Shown: positions 1-12,542, numbered from the stretch's first letter. The stretch is 64,000 bases of DNA from Ectobius pallidus (GCA_964059195.1 CAXKWD010000003.1:197804174-197868173), one strand, 5' to 3'. Made by a program: numbers and translations. Notes: a model not told the origin generated them from the letters alone.

Positions 1-347
1 AATATAGCGTGTTCTAGTAAATACAACACTCCTATTTATTTACATACTTCCCGGAGTAGTTTCTGTAGTCTTACTATATGGCCGCTACGATCGCTAGTAA
101 ATGCGCGCGCATGCTCGGCTGGCAGAAAAACGGGCTGAGTTTCTGTACTGTATTAATACTTATACTGTGATATCACGTACCCTTACCGAAAAGGGAAAGG
201 GATAGACCAATACAAATGTCAGTGTATTTACAAATAGGCCAATACTGCCTGCTACCCTTCACAGACTGTACATTACCATTTTGTTGTTGAAAATTTGATT
301 TCTGACATCTTACATGAAGCCTTAACAATCAGATATAAAATTAACTG

Positions 348-861
348 ATGTAACACAGTGCCAGAGAGCTTTTGTTTAATCAGGAATAATTTCAATTATG
401 ATATGCAGAAAATAAGTTATTTTTGTAATCGATTTCCGACTTAAACTGCAGATAGATTCATAAAGCAGAGGTTATGGAAGAACAAAGGAAAGAATATGTA
501 GGTAGTGTTATAAGCCAAAGCCCACTGAATTGCAACTTCCAAAGCCGTATATGAACACTGTAAAATAATATATTGCCATGAGTACTGATTTGCATTGATA
601 AATTCTTTCTAATTTACTACCATAAAATAGGCACAAAATGGGGCATTACTCTGGTACCGGTCAACCGATTTGGCCCAATATCAACAGGCTTCTTCCCATC
701 GTTAAAAATGTGTATACAAAGTTTCATGAAAATCCGATAAAGCCTGTTTGAGTAGGCCTAATTGCGCGTACAGATTCACGGACAGACAGAAATACAGGCG
801 GACAGACATCTTTCCGTCCCCTACACGATCTCATCAGGTACCATACTGGCACTTAATAACT
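348..861 (-). mobile_element. P-family non-autonomous DNA element, one internal unit
   Basis: Minus-strand copy of a family whose ends share an inverted AAGTGCCAG(T/A)ATG motif (right-hand end here CCATACTGGCACTTAATAAC). It holds only one of the roughly 150-bp internal units that begin AACTCAAATACGCTTTATCGG in other copies. No coding capacity. Confidence 0.7.
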
Positions 862-2086
862 GATTTTGCTGTTTGAATAATGCTGGGAAGGAATAATACA
901 GTATGTGATAGGCTACATCTTGAATACTAATATAATAACGTTTTTCATTTTACATACAGGAAGGAACATTTTGTTCCAATCTGAATCTTGGGTAGTATTT
1001 TTTTTGAACAGGATTCAGTGTCATAATCGCTATTAGTTCAGCCACACATAAACCAGAACGCTTGATTGTTGTACAATTCTCATTCGCCAATCTATGTCCT
1101 TCTTCTAAATTAGGCATGATTTTTTACATCCATTTAATGCATTATAAGTTGTTTTGCGAGTTTCAGGATAAAATCATGACTTTGATACTATTTTTGTATC
1201 ACTTCTTTGAATAGATAAGAGAGTTCAAATCGTTTCGCTGACGTCATAGCTTACAAAAGGAGCATTAAAGACAAATATATTCTATACTTCATCCAAGATG
1301 TGCACGGAGAAAGAGTAAACAACTGAATGTGAAAGTACAAAGCACAGTTCACAAGAGTTTGTTTTTGAGACCCATTAGTCAATTACATTCAAGTAAAGCC
1401 ATTTTGTGTCAAACTTTTTTTTTCAGTTTAAGTCCTGTGATTTAGTGGTCAGTAATGTTAGGTACACCTCAATATATTGATCTTGAAACCTTGTGAGAAG
1501 CGAATGAAACAACGTAAGAAACAACCTGTATTTAAATACAATCAGTTCTGTTTGTTTTAATTTTAATATTATACAAAATTGAGTTCATTTCATCCTGTAA
1601 AAGATTCGTTCGTTTTATGAAAACGGTCAGGGACAAGCTTCTACTTGACCGTACGCCATCAGCTGCCATCTCTCGCAAAATACAAAAACTACGAGAGTTT
1701 GCTAACAATTGATTGCCATGGTCTGCTGATTTCTTTTTCAATGAATCTAAAAAATCAAAACGTCAAATTTTAATTATATTCGAACAAAAGCAATCGTGTG
1801 CACCTTGTTTTTAATGGTAATTTAGACACTCGAATGAAAATTACGAAAAGAGGATACTCGTAACTTAACAAATGTCATTAAAAGCTCGTTGCATAATGTA
1901 CTAGCAATAGTCATTATATTTAAATATCGTTATACTGACTTGGAGGAATATCCGTATTTAGGGGAATGTCGGACAACGTAGGTTTTATGAAGTAACTTAT
2001 TAATGTTTATTTGAATATACTTAACTGAAAGTACAAAATGTAGTCAGTATAAGAATACTAAAAAGTAGTCACATTTTTGTACATTT
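862..2086. other. Co-duplicated spacer without recognisable gene
   Basis: Aligns with 13634-14904. AT-rich, with short stop-bounded frames that are not conserved as protein between the two copies. I see no gene. Confidence 0.6.
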
Positions 2087-2695
2087 GTACAAGTAGGGGA
2101 AAAATAGGACCGACTATAATATCTAAGTTGCCGATATGAGCCACTGCGCATGCCTAGCGGCATTCACAGGATAGCAGGCAATGTATTGAAATTTGTGTTG
2201 ATTTATCCCATTTCGAATCCCATTAGAAAATAAGCCAGTAAAATTCATTTTCTGGGAATAATCCGTTAATTAAGTAGTTAAAAGTTGCGGTAATGAAATA
2301 GTAGTAGGAAAACAATGTGCATTATGGAAACAAACATTTTCCTTCCTTGGCAAGATTCGAACCGAGAACGTGTTACTTATCAGTCGAACGCGTTGTCATT
2401 GTGCTACGGAATCGCTTAACAACCAACATTCGTTGAGAGTATGTTATGAAACAAGTGATTGACAAGGAGACTACAGCCGTTAAATTTTTTGAATGGGAAA
2501 TAATTTCACCTAATTTGTATAGCTTGTTAAAACAAACGTTTACGTTACATCTCTTACATTTATTTACATATCACGTAGGCCTATGTCCAACTACACAAGT
2601 CTAAGGAATACGCATGGACACTGGTGTGACCAAGGCTCTGAAATCATCTACAAGAGTCGGTCCGCTTCCCCCCCCCCCCACCTGTACATGGTATC
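2087..2695 (+). mobile_element. MITE, TGTACARGTAGGGG family, with tRNA-like insert
   Basis: Ends are inverted: TGTACAAGTAGGGG with GGACCGACT just inside on the left, and AGTCGGTCCGC then CACCTGTACA on the right. A reverse-oriented tRNA-like stretch with a B-box (GGTTCGAATC on the minus strand) lies at about 2345-2420. Copies are also at 15317-15902 and 50780-51243. Confidence 0.75.
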
Positions 2696-2752
2696 TGTCG
2701 GACAGTCGCTTTTTTCAACAAACAAATTTATCTATATGTAAAAATTAAAAAT

Positions 2753-2903
2753 ATTTTTACTTCCTCTGCCCGTACCATAGGTACTATAGGTAGAGGAAGT
2801 ATTGTTTTCGACCCCAAAATTCGAAGTTGAGTTTTTAACATATATACACGTTTCAAGGCCCCCTGAATCCAAAAATACTATTTTTGTAAACATGTCTGTG
2901 TCT

Positions 2904-2934
<31 letters not shown>

Positions 2935-3581
2935 GAATATCTGTGAACAAGCTAGCTCCGAAACGGAAAATCGTATGAAAACAAAATTTCGTATTTGGGT
3001 CAGGTACCTTCTGAAGATGTGATGATAAGATTGACGACTATTTTCTCTTATTTTTAAGGGGACTTTACATGAAGAAATTTTCGTTTTTCGCGATTTTCTC
3101 GAAAACGACTCAAACGATTTTCTTTAAATTTTGCACACGTGTAGCTTATAGTGAGAGCTAAAACGTTTATTTGAAACTTTTTTTCGAAAAAATTCTCTGA
3201 AGGCAGTTACAAGCCACCTACTGTTCACCCACTGTTTGTAAAAAGTTTATGTTGTGTGGTTAACAATTGAATACACACTCTTTCACGGCCTCTTATTCTA
3301 TATAAGAATGAAGTGAGAAAGACATATTAGAGGGAAATATTCGATGAAGTTCGGAAATTATTCTTAACGACGGAGGTTTCAATAAATGTTTGCAGTCACT
3401 TGTTTTTGTTTGCAATATAGTCTGCACTTTTATTAGTCGCATAATTTTCAAAGAAGAGGTCATCATGTATTTATCGTATAATTAGCGTTAATTGTGTCTT
3501 GCGTTTCTGTACAAGGATATGTGAATACTCCTAACTTTTATTTGGGCAGAGGAAGTTATGTGACTTTCACATCAGATTTTT
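2753..3581 (+). mobile_element. Q-family non-autonomous element, present only in unit A
   Basis: Carries inverted ACTTCCTCTGCCC (2759) and GGGCAGAGGAAGT (3544-3556) and a GT microsatellite at about 2906-2934. Unit B is uninterrupted at the homologous point (about 15965), so this is an insertion. It also contains GAAAACGACTCAAACG-like AT-rich DNA with no reading frame. Confidence 0.75.
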
Positions 3582-3895
3582 TGTAGCAAATATCACACTT
3601 CTGAAATAAACCGTTTCCCTCCAGCCTGTGTAAAAACTCTTGACCCTGCACACATGATATTGTCTATTTCCCAGTTTCTTCTTAAACATCCCATATTTAG
3701 ATAATCTGTGGTTCATGTATGCTTACATATCTATCTTGAATGTTAACTGTACAATAACAGTGGAAGCCCGGTCACAAAAATCACTAATTACTGTGCCTCA
3801 CAGTACTGCATATGACATAACTTGTCTGTCTGTGAGGTGGACCATTGGGGCAATCAGTCATAGGAGAGAGGCTCCATCTGGCGTTGTGAATTGAA

Positions 3896-3990
3896 ATCCA
3901 GCTTAGCTCAGTTGGTAGAGCATTGGCGCGAAGAGCCAAAGGTCCTGGGTTCAAGTCCCAGTGTCGAGGATTTTCTTTCCTATAATATTC
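3896..3990 (+). repeat. tRNA-like SINE head (unit A)
   Basis: A tRNA-like fold is readable: D arm GCTC/GAGC, anticodon arm TTGGC/GCCAA with loop GCGAAGA, T arm CTGGG/CCCAG around TTCAAGT. The acceptor stem is poor, and the same tail (GTCGGAGGAATTTTTCTCC in other copies) recurs, so I read it as a pol III SINE rather than a working tRNA. Confidence 0.6.
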
Positions 3991-5447
3991 TCATCCCATA
4001 TTTACTTAAATAGAAAGTTAGAACCATCAGTAACCATGTTGGATGAGCGAATATGATGTCTTATACCACCCGCTAGTTTCATGTCCGACTTAAGATCCTC
4101 AGAATAGCAAATCTGAACCTTCGAACAGAATGAAATTCTATACCCACAGCTTATATTCTGAAATACAGTGGTTCTGATAGTGATCTTAGTAACACTGAGC
4201 ATTCTTCTTGTTAATACTTTGTGAAGTTATCTTCGTGCATAAAACACTACAAACAACATGTCTCTTGACTCAATAAAATGTTCAACCTTTAGCCACTGTG
4301 GCCAATCACAAAACTGGTCCAGCATAGACCTGCCAGCAGGAAATATTAGGCTTGTCTGATACAAGGCACTGTCCGATACCTCCCGCTCTTCCCCTAACAA
4401 GTCTCCGACATTATTGTGCAATAGGATTACTATCCTATTTGTTACTTAATGTTATACGGAACATCTACATAATGGTATATTAATGATACTTGTAATTTTC
4501 ACAACGTGAGCCTATATACATACCGTGCTGTGAACTTCGCTATATTTTATATAAACACAGAGACTCAAATGAGACTTTGTGTTTCGCAACAGATCAATAA
4601 CAAAGAAATCACGCCACAAATCTACGTTACAACATTATGTTGGCTGAGTTGTATGGATGGTGTCAAGAATACATCTAACAGAGTTTATAATGTTGTGCTA
4701 AAAACAGGTATTGTTCCAGTTGACAAGTTTTCAGAGTCTTAAAGTTTTACTCGATCTAAATTTTCAATATCGATTTAACGAATGAGATAGAAACGAAAAT
4801 TGTTCGAGAGGTAAGTAATTTCTTTTATTATTTTGAGTTTGGCTTTGAGGTCTGAATTTCAATTTTGTTGATAACGTAGCCGAAATGAAAATACAGTAAA
4901 ATGTTCTAATGAAAATTGTCTATGCCGAAAAGTAAGAAGACAACATACTAAATGACATAGCCCTGCTTAACTTCAGTTTAAAAGACTCCATTTCGGATCG
5001 GCCTATAGGCCTAGCTAATTTCAAAGTTAATATTTCTATAAAATTTTGGTAATATTTCGAAGTTCAAGACTACAGAAACTACATATTCATTTACATTGTA
5101 AAAACATTACTGTTTACATCCATAAAATGAATATTAAACAAATTGATTCGCCCTTGCGCTGTGGGCTCCAATTATAAAAATATTTTTATATTTAGAAGAT
5201 TTAGGCTACAATATTATGAAAGAGTTCGATATTATATTGACCATGCGAGTAATTAACTTTTTGTTCTGCTAACTCATTTTGGTCACAACTTGCATATTAG
5301 ATAATAATTAGGATTACAGTAACTTTGAACCGATTTGACCATTATTTTTGCATCCCTTGAGCTAATGATTCGTGTTATGAAAGACCTTTTAGACAAACCA
5401 TTTTTCTACTATTAAGAGGTGAAGTAATTTTAAACGGATGTAATATT
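3991..5447. other. Co-duplicated spacer, present in up to three copies
   Basis: Aligns with 16386-17787, and in part with 9375-9695 and 11655-11825. Short frames at 4227-4421 (minus) and 4506-4742 (plus) shift or break between copies. No gene supported. Confidence 0.6.
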
Positions 5448-6522
5448 TATTAAGTGCCAGTATGGTACTTCATAAGATTGTGTGGGGACGGGAAATTATC
5501 TGTCCGTCCGTGTGTATGTACGCGCCATACCTCAAATACGCTTTATCGGATTTTCATGAAACTTTTTATACTCATTTATGACATCCATGAGAAGTAACGT
5601 ATTGAATTTGACCGGTACCGGAGTGTCTATTCTAAAGGTGCGATAACTCAAATACCCTTCATCGTACTTTTATGAAACTTGGTATACGCATTTATAATGT
5701 CCATGGAAGAAGATTATTCATATTCGACAAAATCGGTTGGCCGGTACCGGAGTAATGCCCAATTTAGTGCATTTTATGGAAATATGCTTTATCGAATTTT
5801 CATGAAAATTTGTATACCCATTTATAATGTACATGGCTAGAAGTCTATTGATATTGGGCAAAATCGTTTGACCGGTATTGGATAAAACCAAATTTAGTGT
5901 TGTAGTTTAAAGACGCGGTAACGAAAATACGCTTTTTGGATTTTCATTAAACTTGGTATATACATTTATAATGTCCATGGGAAAACGTCTATTGATATTG
6001 GATAAAATCGGTTGACCGGTATCGGAGTAGTGCCCAATTTAGTGCCTATTTTATATTAATATATTATAAAGAATTTAACAAATGCAAATATGTTATCGTG
6101 GCAGGAAATCGTTTTGCACTGTTCATATACGCCTTTCGAATTTGCAATATTTAGCCATGCCACATCCCTTCGCATTTGATTATCAAACTAGTCAGATGTT
6201 TATTTCGTTCACCAAGTTGAATATTGTTATATACAGAAGATATATTATTCTGAAATAATTAGGTCTACATACATTAAGTGGAGTTCTTCGCCAGTCTATT
6301 TTGTGAAATGTTGACATATTTTAAGAATGTGTTAGCCTATATCAGTGTATACGAGTTTGAATTAAGGTTAAGTATCAAACTTTAGACCTATGCTTTTCCG
6401 TAAGTCCTGCTTAAAGAATCGATCTGCATCTAAACTCGGAAATCGATAACAAAAATAAATTATTCTCTGCATATCATAATTGTAATTAACTTTTTACTGA
6501 CATCCTAGCACTTTGTTACATC
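5448..6522 (+). mobile_element. P-family element, multi-unit copy in unit A
   Basis: Begins TTATTAAGTGCCAGTATGG and ends in GCACTTTGTTACATC. It contains about four diverged head-to-tail units of 110-160 bp, each with a TCGGATTTTCATGAAACTTGG-like core, a CCATGGGAAGA segment and an ACCGGTACCGGAGT box. Confidence 0.75.
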
Positions 6523-6539
6523 AGTTTACCTGATTTTAT

Positions 6540-6920
6540 TATATTAAGAAAAATATAGTAATTTTCCAGTTTTCAAAAAACCTTCCGTATTTCTAATCCC
6601 TTGGTCCTATTTTGTCCTTTAACGAATTCGACGGAGATTTTCCATCTCTTATGTCAATCTGGAATAATTTTGCAGAAGATTACGGCAGTTATCGCGTCCA
6701 TAAAAAGCGATATATTACATTTCAGTTGACGAAGGTTTTTTGGACAAGGGATCATTGAACGTAAAATTAGGCACAAATTTTCCGGAATTCAAACCATGAT
6801 AATGATTGCTATGGGTAGTCTTTTTTTAGAAATCTATCTAAAAGTGAAGGCTAATCTTCATAGATTACTGTAGTCCAGATAAACGTAGCTCTATCGAAGT
6901 AAGGCTAAACACGGCCATCT
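6540..6920 (+). promoter_or_regulatory. IR-proximal 5' flank (unit A)
   Basis: Conserved with 19000-19378 and, more distantly, with 46131-46390. Shared blocks include CCTTGGTCCTATTTTGTCC and GGGATCATTGAACGTAAAA. It is single-copy in each unit and lies between the P-family element and the TATA box, so it is the best candidate for receptor-specific control sequence (inference). Confidence 0.4.
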
Positions 6921-7004
6921 GGTATATATGCTTCCTGCTGGTAGACTATTCCTGAACTGCAGCTACATTTTCCTTTATACTCCTCTCAACAGGCACAACT
7001 CACC
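6921..7004 (+). promoter_or_regulatory. Putative core promoter and 5' leader of IR copy A
   Basis: TATATAT at 6923-6929 follows a block (CTAAACACGGCCATCTGG) that is identical upstream of copy B. The 75 bases to the ATG also align with copy B. The element sits a suitable distance for a short leader. A CTCAACAGG just before the start could alternatively be a 3' splice site of a 5' UTR intron. Inferred from conservation and the motif only. Confidence 0.5.
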
Positions 7005-8981
7005 ATGAAGGCAACCTGGGCAGTGTTGGCACTAATTCTCATCCTGGTTGCAGTAAATTCTGACGTCCTGCTAACAGAACAACGCCATATTGTTCTTTGT
7101 TTGAAGAATATCATAACCAACAACTTCACACCGGACAGACCTGTCTACATTACATTCCCTTCGCTAAATGAAGCATACGCGCCGAAGGTAGTTAGGCGTC
7201 AACTAGCATTGAAACCGCCGAGGAGAAACTATCAACGCGTCATCGATGCTTTGGCAGAAACACTCAACGATGACATGAAATGGCACCTTATCATATTTCA
7301 AACTCAATACATTGGTCCAGGTGTTTTATCTGATTACATATTACCAAATTCGTATCCTGCAACTGCCCAGTGTATTTCATTTATCTGGGAATTGAAGGGT
7401 GATGAATATGGGTACTGCACTTTTGTTGATCAGTTAACTATGCTACTCAGCGATAGAGCAGATAGATTGAAATACGTGACCGTTGTTCTGAATGCGTACA
7501 TTAAATCAGTACTTTTTGAAACGGTTACTTCACATCTAGAACACTATGGCATCACAAATATGCTATTTCTGGTTCCTGAACGTAGAAGAAGAAAGATTGA
7601 TGCACACATAGATGTTTACACTTGGTTCCCATTCAGGTTACCGGAGATATGTGGCAGCTACAAGCATCCAGTGATTATAGACACTTGGAAAGAGGATACA
7701 TTAGGAAGATTTAAACAGAATGCAGCATTATTCCCTAACAAAATACCTAAAGACTTCGGTGGATGCCCGATAGTAGTTAATAAATTAGGACGTGAAACAA
7801 CAGTAACAAGGGTAGAAGAATACATTTTGGAACAGATCTTCAGTTTGCTAAAAGTAACTCCTGTAAGTGATCTAAGTAAGCTCACTTATGGTATTACATA
7901 TGGTGCCAGATATCTAGATATTTCTACAATAGGAGAATATTTGCATGGTTTTTCCTTCACCACTCCACACATACAAACAAAGTTAAGATGGTTTGTTCCC
8001 TGTCCAAAGTCGAATCCGAGACAGGGTAAGTTTTATGAGGTCTTCACTTTGCCGGTTTGGATCATCATGAGTCTAACATTTCTGTTAGCTGGGTTGACTA
8101 ACTGGTGTATCCACTGGTCACAAATCTACGTTCAAACTGGATTAGTCTCCTCTGATGCGTCATCAGGGTTCTATAATCTGTGGGCCGCCTTCCTGTCTGT
8201 CGCGATCACCACAATGCCGAGTGGTGCAAGGCTAAGAGTGCTCTTCCTCTCTTGGTTAATCTATTCATTTGCAGTGAGCACAATTTTCCAGGCATTTTTC
8301 ACAACTTACTTAGTAGACCCTGGAAAAACTCAAGAGATCAATACTCTTGAAGTGTTCAATAGAAGTAACTTTGCTCACTATACAGAATTTAATTCATTAA
8401 CTCAATGGTGTTCATATGGAGACTATGAAGAGTTCTGCAACTCCACAAGGTGGCACATACTTCCACCGGAAACAATTGATGACTTTGATATAATTCAAGG
8501 ATCATTCGTTGTTTTGGTTAAGTCTCAAAACATCAGCTTACTTGCTAATGATTTACAAGCTGAAATGTTTAAAGTCCTTGTGATGCCGGGATTCAAACTG
8601 TGTTCCGTCAGAGATCTTACTGTACCTTCTACACTCGTGTTGCACATGTCCCCATATAGCCTGTATTTCAAACCTGTTGATGATCTACTACGTCGGTTGC
8701 GAGACACTGGACTACTGGAGAGATTTAAACACAATTTCATGCTCTATATGGCAGGGGGAGGGCTATCAGCATATATAAAGAAACGCTTTGAAATAGGAGC
8801 TTCTTCTGAAGATGACTATTTCGTCTTCAGTTTGTCACATATGAAATTATCTTTCTATTCACTGCTTATGGGGTATATATTAGGAGGAGTGGTATTTCTT
8901 GGAGAACTCTTTTATTTCAATTTTAACAAATTGAAGCTTTTTATATCGTCCAGTAATTCAATCACTCCACTAAATCAATAA
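7005..8981 (+). CDS. Divergent ionotropic receptor (insect IR), intronless, copy A
   Basis: A 658-residue uninterrupted reading frame of the ionotropic receptor family, plasma-membrane ligand-gated cation-channel subunits derived from ionotropic glutamate receptors and used in insect chemosensation. Residues 1-19 form a hydrophobic signal peptide. A roughly 220-residue N-terminal region leads to YTWFPF (about 205-210) and LFPNKIPKDFGGCPIVV (about 242-258), the usual start of the IR ligand-binding lobe S1. M1 is about 345-371 (begins YEVFTLPVW), the pore loop about 386-410 (ends TMPSGAR), M2 about 410-435 with the signature STIFQAFFTTYLVDPG, lobe S2 about 436-610, and M3 about 612-638. I see no canonical glutamate-binding arginine in the S1 segment, as expected for divergent IRs. 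The ATG is the first codon of the signal peptide and is conserved in copy B. An AATAAA overlaps the stop codon. Ligand unknown. Confident of family, not of orthology. Confidence 0.95.
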   Translation: MKATWAVLALILILVAVNSDVLLTEQRHIVLCLKNIITNNFTPDRPVYITFPSLNEAYAPKVVRRQLALKPPRRNYQRVIDALAETLNDDMKWHLIIFQTQYIGPGVLSDYILPNSYPATAQCISFIWELKGDEYGYCTFVDQLTMLLSDRADRLKYVTVVLNAYIKSVLFETVTSHLEHYGITNMLFLVPERRRRKIDAHIDVYTWFPFRLPEICGSYKHPVIIDTWKEDTLGRFKQNAALFPNKIPKDFGGCPIVVNKLGRETTVTRVEEYILEQIFSLLKVTPVSDLSKLTYGITYGARYLDISTIGEYLHGFSFTTPHIQTKLRWFVPCPKSNPRQGKFYEVFTLPVWIIMSLTFLLAGLTNWCIHWSQIYVQTGLVSSDASSGFYNLWAAFLSVAITTMPSGARLRVLFLSWLIYSFAVSTIFQAFFTTYLVDPGKTQEINTLEVFNRSNFAHYTEFNSLTQWCSYGDYEEFCNSTRWHILPPETIDDFDIIQGSFVVLVKSQNISLLANDLQAEMFKVLVMPGFKLCSVRDLTVPSTLVLHMSPYSLYFKPVDDLLRRLRDTGLLERFKHNFMLYMAGGGLSAYIKKRFEIGASSEDDYFVFSLSHMKLSFYSLLMGYILGGVVFLGELFYFNFNKLKLFISSSNSITPLNQ

Positions 8982-8990
8982 ATTCTGCTT

Positions 8991-9374
8991 CTCTTACACG
9001 TTGACTTGAGTAATTTGTTGTAAATTCGTTATGTTAATATTCTAGTTATCCTGTTTATTCCTTCACGTATGCTTATCAAAGTTTTTGTCTAAAACTCAAT
9101 GGTTTCTGAAATGTGGCCTATTATCTCCGTCTGGCACCTTATTATATCAGTATACCTTATTTTATTTTCACTGACATCGTTATAAAGAAATGAATTAATC
9201 AAGGCTGGTCAAGAACATCGACAATTTGATAGGTTATGTTTAGCATAGAGTGAGCCATGTAATATTATTGTAGCACCGTATTTTATGTCCATTATAATAT
9301 GAATTAATTAATGTTTATATGTTGTCCAGGGGACAAATAATAATGTTTATGTAAAGTACCTGTTGGATAGAACA
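8991..9374. other. 3' flank of IR copy A, nothing recognised
   Basis: AT-rich sequence with no counterpart after copy B. It includes small fragments such as TCCTTCACGTATGCTTATCAAA, similar to the right part of P-family elements. No gene. Confidence 0.5.
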
Positions 9375-11825
9375 TCTGAAATACAGTGGTTCTGATAGTG
9401 ATCTTAGCATGTAACAAAGCTAAGCCGCCTTCTTGTTACTGCTTTGTGAACTTATCTTCGTGCATAAAACACTACCACTCACAAACAACATGTCTTTCGA
9501 CTCAATAAAATGTTCACAGTTTAGCCACTGTTGTCAATCACAAAAATTGTCCTACAAACACCTGCCAGCAATAAATATTATAGGCTTGTCCGATACCACC
9601 CGCTCTTCCCCTAACATGTCCACGACAATACTATACAGAGGATTATTACCCCATTGGTACTTAATGTTATAGGGAACAGCTACGTAATGGTATGGGTCAT
9701 TCTTAATAAAATTGCCGTTTTGCCTCCTCGACAGAATCTCCAGATTGAAAATTCAACTTCGCTTATTTTAAATGACTGGTTTTCCATGACAACATGCCAC
9801 TATTGTAGTTTACGAAACTGCATAGGAATCATGAATTTTTTTGTTTTGTGATTGTATATGAATTTTTTAAGTTAGTGGAACGTATTGACTTTGTAACGAG
9901 TGGTACCATTTTGCATTTATTGTTTCAACATGTTTTCAGGTTTTTAAATAGAAATGGACTGAGGTGTTGCAATGTAGCAATACCTTAGTCTTGAAATGCT
10001 GGAGACGAATCAAAATAGTTTACAAAAGACGTGACACAGCAATTTCAGTAAAGAGTGTTAGCCAAACAAGTTTTCCTCAATCTTATTTTAACTTTTTTTT
10101 ATGTACACCAGTTTTTATTTTTTATATTTTTGGCATACCTTCAGCATTTCATCCCAAGAACTGCACTTTGATACCACGAGGAAATGATTCTGATGTTCAT
10201 CTTACGATAATTATTGTTGTTCATAATGAGGCAAACTTAAATATTCTCCAAAGATGAATGAGTGTTACTAACATAAATTTTATTTAAATCGAATCAAACA
10301 TGCTCTTCTATTGGTTTTATTCTTTAGGAACACTCTGAAAATGATATGTACGTGCCTGTCTGAACACAGAAAAGCTGATACTAGAGAGAGGATAGATAGA
10401 GATCACGTAATCATGTATGTGAACTGAAAAAATTTTCATTTGATAAAATGTAAAAAAAATACAAATTACACAAGATAAAATAGTTTTTCAGCCTCTTGTG
10501 TGACTTGATTTTTACACTAGATTGAATAAGGAACATCAGGTTCAATCAAATTTGAAATTTAACAGAGAAATTTGTAAGAGTATTCGACAAATGCACAACA
10601 TGAAAATACATTTATAAGCAAAAATCTTAAATAAATACGTCACAGGTTTGAATGAATTGAATACGTTGAAACTTGGTCGTTTTTTTTCAATTCTGCAATA
10701 AGGCACATTTCAAGCTAAATAATCACAGTGTAATCTTACAATTGAGAAAGAAGCTTTAAGAATTAGTAACTTTATATCACAAAGTGACTTAAAAGTATTT
10801 TTTCTCAGTTAACTTCTATTTGCAGTCTTTAAACTGCACCAGTAAATAAATGTTGTATGGAAAGAGCTGGGTTGAAGTAGCACTCATTACTGACAACATT
10901 CCTCCCAACAAAAAACTTTTTACAATGTTTTTCATTTTGACAGAAATCTATTAAATTTTATCGCTACTTTAATTTTTATAACATGATCCATTCATATGAC
11001 AATCAGAAGCTAATTGAAACATGCAGAAAAACATAAATTAGAAGTCCAAAACATAGGTAACACTCTTTACCATTAATAAAAATACGCACCATAGTTTTGA
11101 TTTCTTGCCGTCCTCCGTCCTCAATGTCTGGTCGGAAATTGGTCGTAGGGGGAAAAGATGAAACAATACTTCATCCCCTCTACATCACCCTCTCCCCACC
11201 CTTAATTCTTCTATGGAGGAGCCCTAGACATGGTTACACTCCTCACAGCCTTTTTTCACGGTTTACTGAGACAAAGATTCAAATAAACTTCCTGGCTCGG
11301 ATTTTTTTTTTTTTTAATTATGAAACACTCTCTAGACAGTTTCATTTTGATGTTGAGCTAACATTCATCCGCAAATGAAGATCAATTTTGACCTTTTCAT
11401 GTCAAAAAGCCAAATGTTGGATGCAGAATATGAGGTGAGACAGTCACACTCCTTACTTTTCCAAATTTTTTACATAAACATTAAAGTTTCGCTTCACGAT
11501 GAATACATAAAAATTATTCAGGGTGGTGGAAAAACTCACATGGATTTGAGGCGAAATAAAAAATAAAAAAATAAAAAGCTTGATATATCAACTAGAAGCA
11601 TCTTTTCAGGCCTGAGACACCACAACGGCAATTTTTTTTTTAGACATGACTAATGACATTTGTAATTTGCACAATGTGAGCCTAAATAGATACCATTCTG
11701 TTATATAAACACATAGACACAAATGAGACTTCCGGTTTCGCAACAGATCAATAAACAAGGAAATCACGCCACAAATCTATGTTAAAAACATTATGTTGGA
11801 TGAGTTGTATGGTCGTAGTCCTCTG
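9375..11825. repeat. Broken third copy of the middle of the duplicated unit
   Basis: 9375-9695 aligns with 4158-4475 and 16565-16880. 11655-11825 resumes the alignment with 4485-4665 and 16890-17060. The 1.96 kb between them (about 9695-11655) is absent from units A and B, so it is an insertion or a rearranged piece; it is AT-rich, with a T run at 11299-11315 and no recognisable gene. Confidence 0.75.
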
Positions 11826-11838
11826 TGTCACTTATGAG

Positions 11839-12542
11839 TAGGGCAAAGCATTTGATGATTTTGCATATTTTTTATATGAAGATTAAAAGAAAGCTCGAAT
11901 TTATATAAATGTGTATAATGAAATAATTGATTAAATAAGGGTAATTTCTTTAGCATTTTTGTTCTTAATTTTGCATTTTTCGTCTTTTTTCAAGAGATAG
12001 GTAATATTTTGAAAATTTTAGGTCATTTTTTTCATTTTTAGGTCATGTTTCAGTGGAGGTAGAGAGGAGCTTTTTCATGTAAAAGTCGTTACTTTCAGAC
12101 AACAGACAATCGTTTTTATTTGAGAATCTACGCCAAGTGTTCATAGTTCATTTTAATTCAGGTTTATTGTAAACACCATATAGCAGTTTGTCTTGTAGCA
12201 ATAAATATTTTTTCTTTCTTCTTAAATGACATGCATTTGCTAGGGGCAAAATGATGGGCATATGCCAGTTCAGAAAGAATTTCTTTTTCGCTAAGGATCG
12301 TAGTAGTATAAATTTACTTACTTCTATAGTAACAAAACAATTCATATATAACGCAATGTCATCCATTAAATTGCTTTTAGCAATTCATTACTTTAAAATA
12401 ACTAATAATACGTAATAATGGTAAATTTAATGGTCATTTTTAAAGTAGTGTGTCGTTTTCTCACTATTTTAGGTCAAAAATGCATTTCTTATTTTGCATT
12501 TTTCTTTCTCACAATTTTATAGTCATTAAATGCGTTGCCCTA
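11839..12542. mobile_element. hAT-like non-autonomous element, 704 bp
   Basis: Inverted ends TAGGGCAAAGCATTTGATGA and, read inward from the right, TAGGGCAACGCATTTAATGA. Flanks CTTATGAG and CTTATCCC share the first five of eight bases, as expected for an old 8-bp target duplication. The interior is rich in GCATTTTT and AGGTCATTTTT. No transposase frame. Confidence 0.65.

Larger units (their letters stand above)
206..8990. repeat. Segmental duplication, unit A
   Basis: From the ACCAATACAAA at 206 to the end of the IR gene this interval aligns, in order and orientation, with 12951-21455. The match includes non-coding DNA, SINE, P-family and MITE copies and the receptor. Homology stops near the stop codon of the receptor: the two 3' flanks are unrelated. 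Confidence 0.9.

Noticed and set aside
3896..3968. Functional tRNA gene
   Set aside because: Arms fold, but the acceptor stem is weak, the unit B copy has a damaged T loop, and the sequence shares its tail with a dispersed SINE.
9964..10257. 97-residue frame in the insert between the duplicated units
   Set aside because: No domain, AT-driven composition and no conserved partner.
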